Shown piece by piece: positions 10,988-64,000 of a stretch of DNA of 64,000 nucleotides. The position numbers and the translations under genes were made by a program. Numbering within the stretch: position 1 is the stretch's first letter; every line of letters begins with the position of its first letter. Source of the stretch: Cristatella mucedo (Eukaryota; Bryozoa; Phylactolaemata; Cristatellidae); assembly GCA_009760855.2 (NCBI GenBank), contig WPIO01000106.1, positions 341,001 through 405,000 on the forward strand, written 5' to 3'. Under the pieces are notes generated by a model. That model saw only the letters and a list, made by a program, of their open reading frames with translations, made no database searches and had not been told where the DNA came from.

Positions 10988-12745
10988 TCTCCTCGCTGAG
11001 GCTGAGTGGCGCTGGATTGCCGTGTTGTTCCCTTTCTTTTTCGACGTTTCTTCGAACGATAAAACAAGGACGTCCACCACCAGCCTCCGTCCGCCACTTT
11101 CATCTCTAGTGCACGTGTGACGCCGAAGCGCCAACGTCCACGAGCAACGTCGCCCATGCCCGGCCTGCATCTGCCAGCCGCGGCTGCTGCTTCTCCTCCG
11201 CGTGTTTTGCCAATTCCTCTGGCGGTTTTGCTTGTCGCCCACCGGGGTGGCAGCTACTGCTAAGGCTACTGCTACTACTATCGGGATGCTACTGCTAAGC
11301 GTCTCGTCGGCCTCGACGACCCGACGTCTCTGCCACGAAGGTGGGTGATGGTGCATGCACGGAGAGCATTGCCCGGGACTCGCGATGGGAGCAAAGCAAA
11401 GGTGAGAGGTCAGCCAGGGAGCATAGAGAAGCGAAAACCTGAGCTTTCAGCGAGTGAAAGTATTGCTAAAATGCACACTACCTTCACGCCCATTCCTTCA
11501 ATAGGATAAATTTAATTATAATGCATTAATGATGTATTGCAATGATAAACGCTTTCAGATAAACAGCTCCACTCAGGAAGAGGCTCTCATAGGAAGCAGC
11601 TCTAACAGACAAAGCAGATCCAACAGGAATACATTCCCGAGAAAAGTAGCTCCCACAGGAAGCAGTGCAAACCGTAAACAGCTCCCGCAGGAAGCAGCTC
11701 CCGCAGGAAGCTGCACGAGCCTCTGCCGAACGCGCTGCACGTTGCTGTAACGAGCGGCCTGTGGGAGCTAGAAGGCTCCAGAAGGGCGTGCACGCCGAGC
11801 TGAAGAGCGCTTCTTAGAGGCTATCGCAGCACTTGGAACAGAAAGGTAAGTAAGCCAGTGCACGACAAATGACACAATAGCAGTGTGCGACCTCCTGCAG
11901 GAGTTGCCTCAGACAGGCACATGGCACAGCGCCGCTGCAGCCGTTAAAAGTCATGCCGAATCGTCAAAGGCAGCTCGGTCAACTGCCTTTCGTCCTCGAC
12001 TTGACGGCATACGTTAAGAACAACTCCATGACAAACAAAGTCTCGTCCAACTGCAACTCGGCCTGCTCAAGCCTGCAACGTCGACGGCATCGCAGCAAAA
12101 GGCTGTTGAAAAGGCTCTAAGGCTGCAAACTGAAGGCTGAAAACTGCACGCTGATAGCTAGGCCAAGCTAAGCAGTTGTAACGAACACGGAGACCGATAC
12201 GAATTTGAATCATTCATTCAGAAAGAGTCAAGGAAATGAATTAAACTTGTACGAATATTGCGGCCTCTCTGTCTCTGCCCTCTCTGCTCCTGAGCTGTCA
12301 GATGAAGCAGCCGATCACAAAAAAGTCAACTGAAGAATGTCATGTAGTGATCAAAGAAAAAACCAAGATCGCCCCCTTGTACCGACTTTAAGAAACCCAT
12401 TATCAGGAGAATGACTCTACAAATTATGCAGCAAATAATGAATAAAATAATAGATAAAAATACGGCAAGCCGTAAGACGACAAAGACAAATTGGCGCAAG
12501 ATCTATTAAGCGGCAGTGTGAAACATCCGAAGAGAAACTACCAATATCTAGTCTAGATAAGTTGTTGCAATAAGTTGTTGAAATAAACAGCATTGTCTGG
12601 GCACAGCAGCACTCAGTAGCCTTGGCCTCGATCGACCCGTGCTTGCACATTTGACAATGACCTAACTACTGCTAAGACTGGGGCCATGGTGACGCCGTAA
12701 GCAAGCATGTGTGGGAGAGAGGGAGGGAGGCAGGGAGGGAGGGAG

Positions 12746-12748
<3 letters not shown>

Positions 12749-12813
<65 letters not shown>

Positions 12814-12825
12814 GTGAGTGAGTGA

Positions 12826-12876
<51 letters not shown>
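12749..12876 (+). repeat. Compound microsatellite (GA)n-(GAGT)n-(GT)n
   Basis: GA dinucleotides to about 12810, a short gagt tetranucleotide bridge to about 12831, then GT dinucleotides. Preceded by an imperfect (GGGA)n from 12718. Confidence 0.95.
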
Positions 12877-12882
<6 letters not shown>

Positions 12883-13001
12883 TAAAAGGGGGGCAACACG
12901 ACGAGATGGCACACGTGGCCATTACCACCAGACTCCCCAGTTTCTACGGAAGCAGCAAATCAGCATCGTGGGTAGAGAACAACACAATATGCCATAAGGC
13001 G

Positions 13002-37869
<24,868 letters not shown>

Positions 37870-38322
37870 GTTTTGGGTCAAGGTCAAAAGACCGGAAGCA
37901 TTATAACCAGGGACCCGCTGGGGCCCGTTTCCTCCCGGGGTCGAGATTTTGTATTTAAAGCTCGCGCGATCTGTGTATTACCGCTGCCTTATAGCTCAAG
38001 GAAAAATAGTATCTGGAAAGGTGTGCGCCTAGGTGCGCTTTTCATTTTGCTGCATGCCCAATTTTGTAAGCTTTGCCAAGCGCTTCGAGGCTAGTCTTAG
38101 TAGTCTTTTCCCTACCCGCTCGATAGCGCGCTCTTGGCCGCAGCTCACGCACCCACTTATGACGCACCGAAGCACTCTTGGGGCTTTGCAGGCTATATCG
38201 CTTGACCCATCATTTAAGACCCAGGGATATAAGGCGGCTGCCTCTGGCCTGGCGGCATATTTGGTTCGGTTTTCCTTTGAATGAGGATCTGCTGATTGTC
38301 TGCACTTCGAAGTTTCGATACA
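37870..38322. promoter_or_regulatory. Candidate bidirectional promoter region
   Basis: About 450 bp between the POLR3C start (minus) and a candidate plus-strand first exon at 38323, free of recognisable repeats. No TATA box or named factor site is claimed; the call rests on position. Confidence 0.35.
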
Positions 38323-38392
38323 ATGCAAGCAGCTGAGTATACGCGCGAAACAACCACCGCTGAAGATGGTGCTGACAAAGAAGAAAGCGACA
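38323..38392 (+). CDS. Candidate divergent first coding exon
   Basis: ATG followed by MQAAEYTRETTTAEDGADKE and ESD, then the donor GACA|gtgagt. Acidic, 23 codons plus one base. Supported only by the start, the open frame, the donor and its head-to-head position with POLR3C; no homology was recognised and the next exon was not found. It could instead be upstream leader sequence of the UNC93 gene. Confidence 0.35.
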
Positions 38393-41789
<3,397 letters not shown>

Positions 41790-42359
41790 AGAGACAGAGA
41801 CAGAGAATTGCTGACAGACAGACTGAGAAAGACAGGCAAACAGACACAAGTTAAAGAAAAGATAGAGAGAGGGGGGTTACAGAAAGAGCGGCTGTACTGC
41901 TTGCAGTTAGGCACTCGTAGGTGAGGGGAGGCACTCGTGACTCTCCGAGGATGCCAAGGTTACTGGGTCCTACCGGTGAGCACCGGCCACTTGGGCCTGC
42001 TGCCCAGAGCACTGGAACTTCTGATCTGCCACAGGACGACTACTGGCCTTGATTCTGCTTGACCGGATAGCTGGGTCTGAACCCAGCACCAAGGTGGCGG
42101 CACTGAACGCTCCAGGCCTTTGGTTTGCATTGTGCTGCGCGTCATTAACTACCGAGGCTGCTCTGTAAATGAGGTCGAATGTCGAATGAGAGCTCGTCGC
42201 CACTCTTTCTCTGTGCTTTTCACTTTGCAGCAGCAAAACCCTGTCTTTACCCAGTCGATTTGGCACCGATTACCACTTGACTCACCCTTCCAAGAACTGC
42301 ATTCAGAATCGTGAAATCGGCCAGCCCCCCTTTCCCTTCCCCTGAGCTTGCACGAGCAT

Positions 42360-42452
42360 TTACACACACACACACACACACACACGCGCGCACGCACGTG
42401 CACGCACACACACACACACACACACACGCACGTGCACGCACACACACACATC
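42360..42452 (+). repeat. CA/CG-rich imperfect microsatellite
   Basis: acacacacgcgcgcacgcac-type repeat in the presumed 5' untranslated part of the first UNC93 exon. It happens to be open in the UNC93 frame (His-Thr repeats), but translation is not needed through it. Confidence 0.85.
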
Positions 42453-42715
42453 CACACGCACGAGCCGGCCGCACCACGAGCAGCACTGGCCGGCCATCTG
42501 AGCTCTTTTGCCCTTCTCGGCCACTCGCCGGCCGAGGCACGCGCACTCCTTTTGCATCCTCTTCCTCCGCGCTCGCAGGCACACACTCCTCGGTCAGTCG
42601 GTTCTCCGTTCGCCCGATCGATGCATCGCACACTGCGGCTGATGCCTCTCCAGACGAGCCGGGCCTCGACGAGCCGGACCGGCGTGCAGGGCAAGCCTCA
42701 GCCTCCGTCATCGAC

Positions 42716-44008
42716 ATGCCTGCGTCCTTGCCCGAGCGGGTTCCAATTCGTTGGCGCACCGCGGTCGGCGTAGCGGACGACGACAACGATGCAGCCGCCG
42801 CGCCGCCGGAAGACGGCGACGCTGAGGCTCCCGCGCATCTCGGCAACTCCGTAGGCGGCAGCAGGCTGCGACATCGCCATCGCGAGCGTGACCATCGCTC
42901 GGGGGGCGCCGCCGCCACAGATTCGGCAGCGATGCCAACGTACGATAGCGCCGCTCTGGTCGACCTCATCGACAACCCAGAGTACATCGACACGCTCGAG
43001 GGTCGCCTGCCGTTGGCAGCAGCGGCCAAGATGATCGCTCGCGACTCCGTGGTGGCCGCCATCGGCTCGGGCATTGTCACGCCCGAGTCCAAGCGGCGCG
43101 AGTGCCACTCGAAGCTGCTCGCGCTCTCGTTCGCCATCATGCTCGCCGAGTCGGCCTTCTTCGCATGCTACCACGTGCAGACGGCCGACGCGGCCGTCGC
43201 CGGCAGCGGCCGCCAGCTGCGAGCGCACGCCGCCCTGGCGCTCGGCGCGTCGGCCTGGCTCGGCGCGCTCTGCGCCAGCCCGCTCATGCACGCCACCGGC
43301 TCGCCACGCTCGGTGGTCGTGGCCGGTGCCGGCGCTTCGCTCGTCTACGCCGTGGCCAGCTTCTTCCCATTCGGCGAGGCGGCGGCAGAGGCCACTCTCC
43401 TGCCAGCCGCCATCGTGCAGGGCTTCGGCGCTGGCCTACTGCTCGCCGCCGAGGGCGTCTACGCGTTCGGCGTCGCCGACAGCTACTCGGCTGCGTTCGC
43501 GCAGCCGCTGCCCGACGTGTACTCGCTGTTCAACGGCATCGCGTGCGCCATCGCCCAGGCGTCGCGCATCCTCGGCGGCGTCGTGTCGCTCGCCGCGCTC
43601 GACCGGCGCTCGCTCGTCGCCGAGAGCGGCCGCCCGCTGCTGCTCCACGGCGAGCGCACGGCTGAGGACACGTGCGGCCCGGCGTACAACTGGTCGTCGG
43701 CGGATTTCAACCAGTCGCAGGCAGCCGCTGGCGACGCGTTCGCCGGAGCGCTGCAGCGCGGCCCCGTGCAGGAGCGGCTCACCATCCTCGCCGTGCTCTC
43801 CATGTTCGTCCTCAGCGGGGCGCACATAGCCACCATGCATCTGCGCGGCGGCGGCGGCGACGTGGCCTACCTGGCCGCCAGCCGCACGGCGTGCCACAGC
43901 GTGCGCGGCTTCGTTGGCGCTCTGCTCGACCCGAGGCTCGCGCTGCTGCTGCCCTTCATTGTCGCCTTCGCCCTCGGCACCACCGTCGTGAGCAGCAACT
44001 TCACCGAG
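42716..44008 (+). CDS. UNC93: UNC93-like coding exon 1
   Basis: 431 codons, strongly GC-biased at third positions, ending SSNFTE at donor GAG|gtgggc. Reading on past the donor gives an uninterrupted but non-homologous Pro-rich and Cys-rich frame, so the splice is inferred from the next exon's match. Confidence 0.9.
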
Positions 44009-44534
44009 GTGGGCGGCTGCGAGCGTGACCCGTGCGTGTCTCCTTGGCCACCCCCCCCCCCCGGTTGGCCGGAGCTGAGCTTCGTGGCAGGATATTGTGG
44101 CAGGGTTGCGCCAGCCCCTGCCCTGCCCTGCCATGCGGCACTTCGAAGCTTCTTTGGCGCTGCTGCTGCTGTCTGCTGCAGTCGTCGCACTGGTGGTCGG
44201 CGGGCCAGGGCCGGAAGTGCTCCTTATCGATGCCACTTCTGGTTCCTTAGGCGTTCGTCGCTTGCCGAATGGGTGCTAGCGGCGTTGCCCACTCGCTTCT
44301 GCTCGGCTCGCTGGTGGGGCTCGCCGGCGCCTGGCTGGGCATCGTCATGGCCGAGAGGACAGGCAAGATGCTGGTCGCGTGCACCGGTGAGCGCTCCTCG
44401 AAGCCCTCCTCCTCCTCCTCGTGCGCGTGCCGACATCCGGCAGCGATCTCTGAGCGTGCTTCGTTTGCACAGTGGCACGCAGACGGCCGACCAAGCAGAG
44501 TGGGAGGGCGATGGAGTGCAAGCAGATGAGACAA

Positions 44535-44608
<74 letters not shown>

Positions 44609-45916
44609 TGGGCGTGGAAACGTGTGGTCGAGGTCGTTCGGTGGCGACGGCCCTTGTTTTCAGCGAAGCGAAGCCTCGTTTGCTGTTTTTTCCTAGGCTC
44701 GGCCCTCGCTTTTGCGTCACTGCTGATGCTGCAGTTTTGGACTCCGTGGATGACCAACTGGATCGCTCTTATCCTAACCACGAGTAGCTTGTGGTTCCTA
44801 GCCGAAGGAATGTTGCTCACTCAGCTGAACGGTAAGCAGGCCCCCTGCATTCATCTGTCCACGTGCTACACACGTGCCTGCACTTTGATAAAACATTTAG
44901 CGAGCTTGCTTGCTGATGTCGAAACCTTCTGCTTCAATCTGCCGTCAATTGAAATTTCTAATGAAGTGTCATGTCACTTGAATGTCATCATAATGTCATT
45001 TAAAAAAAATTGCAACCGTAAATTCTTCATTTGCAACCTAAGGTCAAAAGGTCTGCCAACGATCAACAGTGATGTATTGAGGTGTACCAGCATTGCAAAC
45101 TGCAAAAAGTCTTGTCTTGTTTCATCTATGCAGTGGGCAACTGTCTCTGTCTGTTTCCCTCTGTCTGTATGTCTTTCTGTGTCTCGTATTTCCTGACTGT
45201 CTTTCTCTCACCATGTCTGCACATGTCTCTCTCTTTGTCTCATCTGCTTGTACTCCATCGCACTGCCACTCTCCTCGGTCGGCTGTCTGCGTGTCACCGT
45301 GAGAACGAAGCGCTGCTGCCGCCAATAGAAGCTGCGGCAGCAGCGCTGCCGATGCCCACGTGCGGCGGGCATGCCTCTCTCTCTCACTGTTCTCTGATTT
45401 CTCTCTTTCCCAGTCAGTCTGCTGTCTGTCTGTGCATGCCTGTCTCCATCTCACTATCACGGGCACGTGCACTCTCTCCCCTCACACTTTTGAATTGAAT
45501 TATATTTTGCACCAAACATACACATCACCCCTGCTCTCTTATTTCATCCCCAGACCGTAGAGCTTATAATGCCCGCCCCGCTGGTGCACACGCATCTGCT
45601 TCTGATGTCCAGTGTCGATGCCGTCAGTAAGCCACACTTGCGCTCACTTGACAATTGCCACGGCATTAATGTGCTGCACCGGCCTTTCTCATTTCTGTTG
45701 CAAGGCATGCTGGGCATTCTGTTCAAGGAGCAGCTGCCGTCGGCCTCTGCGGCCGCGCTGCTGCTCTACGGAGCCGCCTACGGGCTCGGCTCGCTCAGCA
45801 TGACGCAGCTGTGGGGCAGCCTGGCGGTCAAACTCTACGTCACAATGGCTAGCTTCGTGGTGGCACTGGCCGGCTACGTTGGTCTGGAAGTGCTGACCCG
45901 ACGTGGTGCCATCTAG
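42716..45916 (+). CDS. UNC93: UNC93-like multi-pass membrane protein (major facilitator superfamily), four exons
   Basis: Exons 42716-44008, 44251-44386, 44697-44831 and 45705-45916 join in phase to 591 codons plus stop. If the conserved core begins at the second ATG (42932), the product is 519 residues. Hydrophilic N-terminus, then helices such as LLALSFAIMLAESAFFACYH, LALGASAWLGALCA and AAIVQGFGAGLLLAAEGVYA. A large luminal-type loop (YNWSSADFNQSQ with an N-glycosylation sequon) follows, then SSNFTE|AFVACRMGASG, the position of the UNC93 SDFT...G.H motif, and the C-terminal MTQLWGSLAVKLYVTM block. UNC93A and UNC93B1 relatives have about 460-600 residues and act in potassium-channel regulation (worm) or receptor trafficking (vertebrate UNC93B1); which applies here is unknown. 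A strong acceptor at 42229 suggests an upstream non-coding exon. AATAAA at 46555 is a likely polyadenylation signal. Confidence 0.9.
44251..44386 (+). CDS. UNC93: UNC93-like coding exon 2
   Basis: Acceptor ggttccttag; encodes AFVACRMGASGVAHSLLLGS and ends KMLVACT plus G; donor ACCG|gtgagc. Confidence 0.9.
44538..44604 (+). repeat. (GA)n microsatellite
   Basis: About 33 GA units in UNC93 intron 2. Confidence 0.95.
44697..44831 (+). CDS. UNC93: UNC93-like coding exon 3
   Basis: Acceptor ttttttcctag; encodes SALAFASLLMLQFWTPWM then IALILTTSSLWFLAEGM, two membrane helices; donor AACG|gtaagc. Confidence 0.9.
45705..45916 (+). CDS. UNC93: UNC93-like coding exon 4 (terminal)
   Basis: Acceptor ctgttgcaag; encodes GMLGILFKEQLPSASAAALL, MTQLWGSLAVKLYVTM and ends VLTRRGAI-stop. 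Confidence 0.92.
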
Positions 45917-46554
45917 GCTCGGTGTGGCACGTCGTCATGTGCAGTGCCCACAGCCCAGACCAGACCTGTCCTGCAGTGGGTGAGTCGGGCTTTAGTCGTC
46001 CTTTATTTCTAGTCTTCGAAGCGCGTGCAATGGTGCCAGTGGCATCAGTGCATCGATGTCGGCATTCGGAGATCGGTGCGCATTTGCCGAGCTCAGCTTT
46101 CCACGACCATCGCCACCACAGGGTTCAGATGCGACTGCATTCATAGATATCCACCGGACTAAGACCACGGACTATGTCTGGCAATCGGAGCGATGAATCG
46201 CAGTCACCGTTAGTCACATGTTGCCGTCGTTAGTCACATGTTTGCCAAAGCCTGCTCTGTACAATAGCAGCAGATGCCTATGGGTTATCAATCACACTCA
46301 ATCATCTGCAGTTAAAATACTTAAAAGTCTTGCCAGGCACCGTCCAGCAAAGTCGAGTGTCACGCGCGCTCGTGTGTGCGTTCGCTGTTAGCTGCGTGCC
46401 GTTTCATGCCGCGTGCGAATTCTTATTACTCTGGGTAACGGTTACGTCAGTATATGTGATCGGCTTCTTCTTTGCGGAATCTCCCTGGTCCCGGCGCAGA
46501 CGCAGTATTATCAGTCATCAGTTCCTCCGTTCTTTGTGAAAGGCTTAGTTGCTA

Positions 46555-46560
46555 AATAAA
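46555..46560 (+). terminator. Polyadenylation signal AATAAA (UNC93)
   Basis: The first canonical AATAAA 3' of the UNC93 stop, about 640 bp downstream. Confidence 0.5.
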
Positions 46561-46689
46561 CTGGACTGCAAACGACTCGAGCCCAGCTTTTCCTTATTGT
46601 GCCATCATTTGCTCTGCTGCCGAAGAGCTACGCCCACCAACCCGAAAGATGTGCGAGCCTTTAAGCATCCGAACGCTGCTGCTGCTGCC

Positions 46690-46755
46690 ACCTCTGCCGC
46701 CGAGCGGTGACGTCTCGCATCGTGAACTCAAGAAGTGGGGCATGCCTGAGCAAGG
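46690..46755 (-). CDS. Candidate last semaphorin exon
   Basis: A good acceptor, gtggccttgctcag, then GCATGCCCCACTTCTTGA. In phase 0, as left by the exon at 49290, this adds ACPTS and stops. It is weakly supported: a short tail is plausible for a secreted semaphorin, but nothing but phase and splice consensus backs it. Confidence 0.25.
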
Positions 46756-46760
46756 CCACA

Positions 46761-48134
46761 GATAGAAGGCTATAGCGAATGATTGTTCATGCATTGCTTG
46801 CCCCCCTTTAGCCTTTAGCTTTGTGCTCGAGCTCAAAGCTGAGGCTGCAGCCGTGTCTAGGCTATCGCAAGACCTCAGGAAATGTAAAGTAGAATGCATA
46901 TTTTGGCAGCCTCGAATTGACCAGCAGCAGCCTGACGTGCTCGGGAGGCAGGAAAGTGTCGTCGAACGGGCACTCCCAGAGTACCGAGCTAGCAAGCAAG
47001 AAAATGGCTGCTACAGTGTGGCCAATTCCCGTTTATAATGGGCAAACACCGACCGAGACACGCACGTGGTCGCATGGTCCGGCACCTACGGACTGACTAG
47101 CGAGCGAATCAAAAGCAACGTCTGACCGGAAGACATCGAAGCACAGAGAGTAGCGTGGCGGCATGAGCTTTGGCGGGTGTTCCCAGCTTGCCAGGACGGC
47201 CTCGGAAGCGTTCTTTCCAAGTGCTGAGTTCTTTCCAAGCGTTCTTCAGTCAACCTGGCTCCTTTCGGAGATCGCGGGTCGTAGGTTATTGGTCGCCGGC
47301 ACACCACCGTGCTCGGCTGCTCTCTGGCCAGCACCGTGTCAACGAAGCAAGCAGCCGACCGACCGTGCAGTGACTGCCAATGGTGGGCGTCTCACAATCT
47401 CAAGCCTCGGGCAGCTACAATCGGTCGAATTACCCGAGGAGGCCAATGCCGGAAAATGTCGAAGCAAGTGATCAGGAAGACAGGAAATCGCATCCACAAA
47501 TGCTGCTTTCTCCTTGCGCAGCACCAGCCGCTGCAGCACGTGCGACGGGCACGCCGAGTCGCTTACGCCATGCCCTTGCTGCAGTATTGATTCTGAAAAT
47601 GAGAAAAGAGCCGCGGCTGTGGCAGCGAGCATGCCGGGCCAGCACGAGCATGTCGCGGCAGCTGCAGACTACGAACGGCGAGTCACGAAGGGCCCACGTG
47701 ACCCGTGAGCGAAGGCAGCCTGCCGGCTGCAGCCTCGAGGGCGAAGTGGGGAGGACTGAGTCGCCTAACCCACCACTGCCGAAGCACCAGCCTTGAGGCT
47801 GGTGCATTGGCGACGCCTGGAGCAGACAGGTCTGTTGCATTAAGTGGTCGGAAGCACTTTTCTCACTTCTCCAGCTGTGGTAGGGCTACGGTCCTGGCCA
47901 GGTCCCGGGGACTGCAAAGGCGTGCTCGACTTGTTACTCTATAGAGCTGAGAGACTCGACGACTTTTTCGTTCAGACAACGCACGACATTTTGGCTCAGC
48001 TAAGCAGTAGGAAACAAGAGTCTGGACAGAAAAAAATTGCTTGCTTTGCTGCCCGGACGAGCTTCGAAATTACCAGCAACGACAACCACGAAACAGTCGC
48101 TTTTAGTCTTTGAAAAAGCGCTCTGTAGAGCAGG

Positions 48135-48136
<2 letters not shown>
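46761..48136. other. Non-coding stretch between the UNC93 3' end and the semaphorin tail
   Basis: Open frames here overlap on both strands and show no recognisable family. No transposon tail was identified. Probably 3' flank or intron. Confidence 0.35.

Positions 48137-48137
<1 letters not shown>

Positions 48138-48217
<80 letters not shown>
48138..48217 (+). repeat. (CA)n microsatellite
   Basis: About 40 CA units. Confidence 0.95.
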
Positions 48218-48219
<2 letters not shown>

Positions 48220-48299
48220 CTAGGAGGGCATCCCTCTCACCCGGCACCTAGGGGGATAAATAGCTTATAATAGTTTAATAATATTATAATTTATAATAG

Positions 48300-48640
48300 T
48301 CTTGCCGTTGTAAACTTAGCTTTCCCTGCTCCACGGGCACGAACGCAGAAACGGAACGTGAAAGTACAAAAAATAGTAAATACAAAATAAATAAAATACA
48401 AAAGTAAAATAAACACAAAAATAAAACGAATAAATAAATAATGCAAAAAAACATGGAGCACGGACATCGGCTGATTTTTAAGACTCGGGGGGAGCCGCAG
48501 GCTGGGGATCGACGAAAGCGAAGAGCAGATCGCCTCTAGAAACTCTGGGGGGGAAGGAGAAAACTTGCAGCCTCGACAAAGTCCAGACAATGGGGCCGTG
48601 CCCTATCGACTGAGCTATTGCAAGCCCTTCATTCTGCCCT
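48300..48640 (-). mobile_element. tRNA-derived SINE candidate, third type (A-rich 3' end)
   Basis: The minus-strand head at about 48640-48560 has the A-box-like tagctcagtcgatagggcac and a degenerate B box, ggctgcaagttttctcc. An AT-rich region at 48360-48450 (repeated aaataaa on the plus strand) lies toward its 3' end. Confidence 0.45.
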
Positions 48641-49289
48641 GCCTGCTCCACGGCGAATGCAGTGAATCCGTAAACTTGGACCCGTAAAACGACCTATGCG
48701 CGAGCAGCGTGCAAGGGTGCTTCAGACACGCCAACACGCTAAAACCGCGACCAAACTATGACGTCAGATGCCAGGGCAGCTGTAGAAGCCAGCCACGGCC
48801 ACATCGTGCGTCGGCAGACTGCGGCCCGTGGTTGAAACGCCAAGTTACCACCCGGGCACAGCAGCGCCGCAGGGGCTCACCACTAACTATCACCCAGGCC
48901 TTTCGGCCCAGGCTTCTTGGGACTCGAGAGAGTTAAAAGCCAAAAACACACACTCCTACGCTCTCTGACCGGAGTATTTTCCAGTGGGAAAACCGTCCGT
49001 GCCCGGAATGACTGAAAGCAAAAACGAGGGCACGAGCACAGGCTATTAGTTACAGATTAGGACTGATGAGATGGCGACTCATTCCACGGAGCTTGAGTTC
49101 TGGGAAACCACGCGCCAGAAATGCATGCAGGCACGCCAGCGTTTGGCAGCCGCAACATGATACTCCGTGCAATGGCGAATCGCGAATGAGATTCCAACGG
49201 GAAGGGGCGAAAAAGTGGCCGCTGCTCCATCGCCACAGTGGCACCATCCAGTAGCGCAGCTCGATCCAATGGGCCCGAACGGAACTTAC

Positions 49290-64000
<14,711 letters not shown>

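Larger units (their letters stand above)
10586..13001. other. Intergenic / 3' flank between the array gene and POLR3C
   Basis: No supported gene. It contains a (CAG)n run, an imperfect 20-22 bp repeat rich in caggaagcagctcc at about 11570-11715, and plus-strand AATAAA at 12441 and 12582 that could end the upstream gene. Complex microsatellites follow from 12735. Confidence 0.5.

Noticed and set aside
12613-12928. His-Thr and Ser-Leu repeat ORFs on the minus strand (similar ones at 26100-26610, 32149-32822, 51337-51639 and 61379-61994)
   Set aside because: Translations of dinucleotide microsatellites; open only because the repeat lacks stops.
42311-42715. Upstream extension of the UNC93 frame through a CA-rich repeat
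   Set aside because: Starts from GTG, reads His-Thr repeats and has no homology; an ATG at 42716 or 42932 is the better start.
44009-44250. Continuation of the UNC93 exon 1 frame past 44008
   Set aside because: The product is non-homologous. Splicing GAG|gtgggc to ccttag|GCG restores the conserved SDFT-type motif in phase.

Overview
The window is nuclear DNA of a non-vertebrate animal. Three conserved metazoan genes are spread over many short exons with consensus GT-AG introns: RNA polymerase III subunit RPC3 (POLR3C), an UNC93-type membrane protein and a semaphorin. The introns are full of L2/CR1-type LINE fragments, tRNA-derived SINEs, hAT-type DNA transposon relics and long (CA)n and (GA)n microsatellites. 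I cannot name the phylum from sequence alone. Exon structures were derived by hand from reading frame, splice consensus and remembered family homology. Layout, left to right. (1) 195-6944 (+): one very large exon made almost entirely of acidic calcium-binding repeats of the thrombospondin type-3 / bacterial DxDGDGIPD kind. They form a 234-bp (78-residue) unit repeated more than 20 times, with two frame breaks near 4.04-4.30 kb and a good splice donor at 6944. A 186-bp SPIN-like hAT element (7003-7188) lies just beyond the donor. A second ORF (9884-10585) carries one copy of the same calcium-binding motif and is phase-compatible as the terminal exon of the same gene. (2) 13002-37869 (-): POLR3C, with all 15 coding exons located and phases agreeing throughout (about 525 residues). 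Its introns hold most of the LINEs, a 380-bp (CA)n region and one unexplained membrane-protein exon (33705-34004, -). (3) A candidate divergent first exon at 38323 (+). (4) 42716-45916 (+): a four-exon UNC93-like protein of about 591 residues. (5) 49290 to past the right edge (-): semaphorin, with sema, PSI and Ig domains and a cysteine-containing tail; its 5' end is outside the window, at least one internal exon is missing and its last exon is uncertain. It is convergent with UNC93. How the genes relate: POLR3C (transcription), UNC93 (membrane protein or trafficking) and semaphorin (guidance ligand) share no pathway, so this is ordinary animal gene order. The standout is the calcium-binding array gene, whose repeats resemble bacterial surface-protein repeats more than the thrombospondin cassette and which has clearly expanded by tandem and higher-order duplication.
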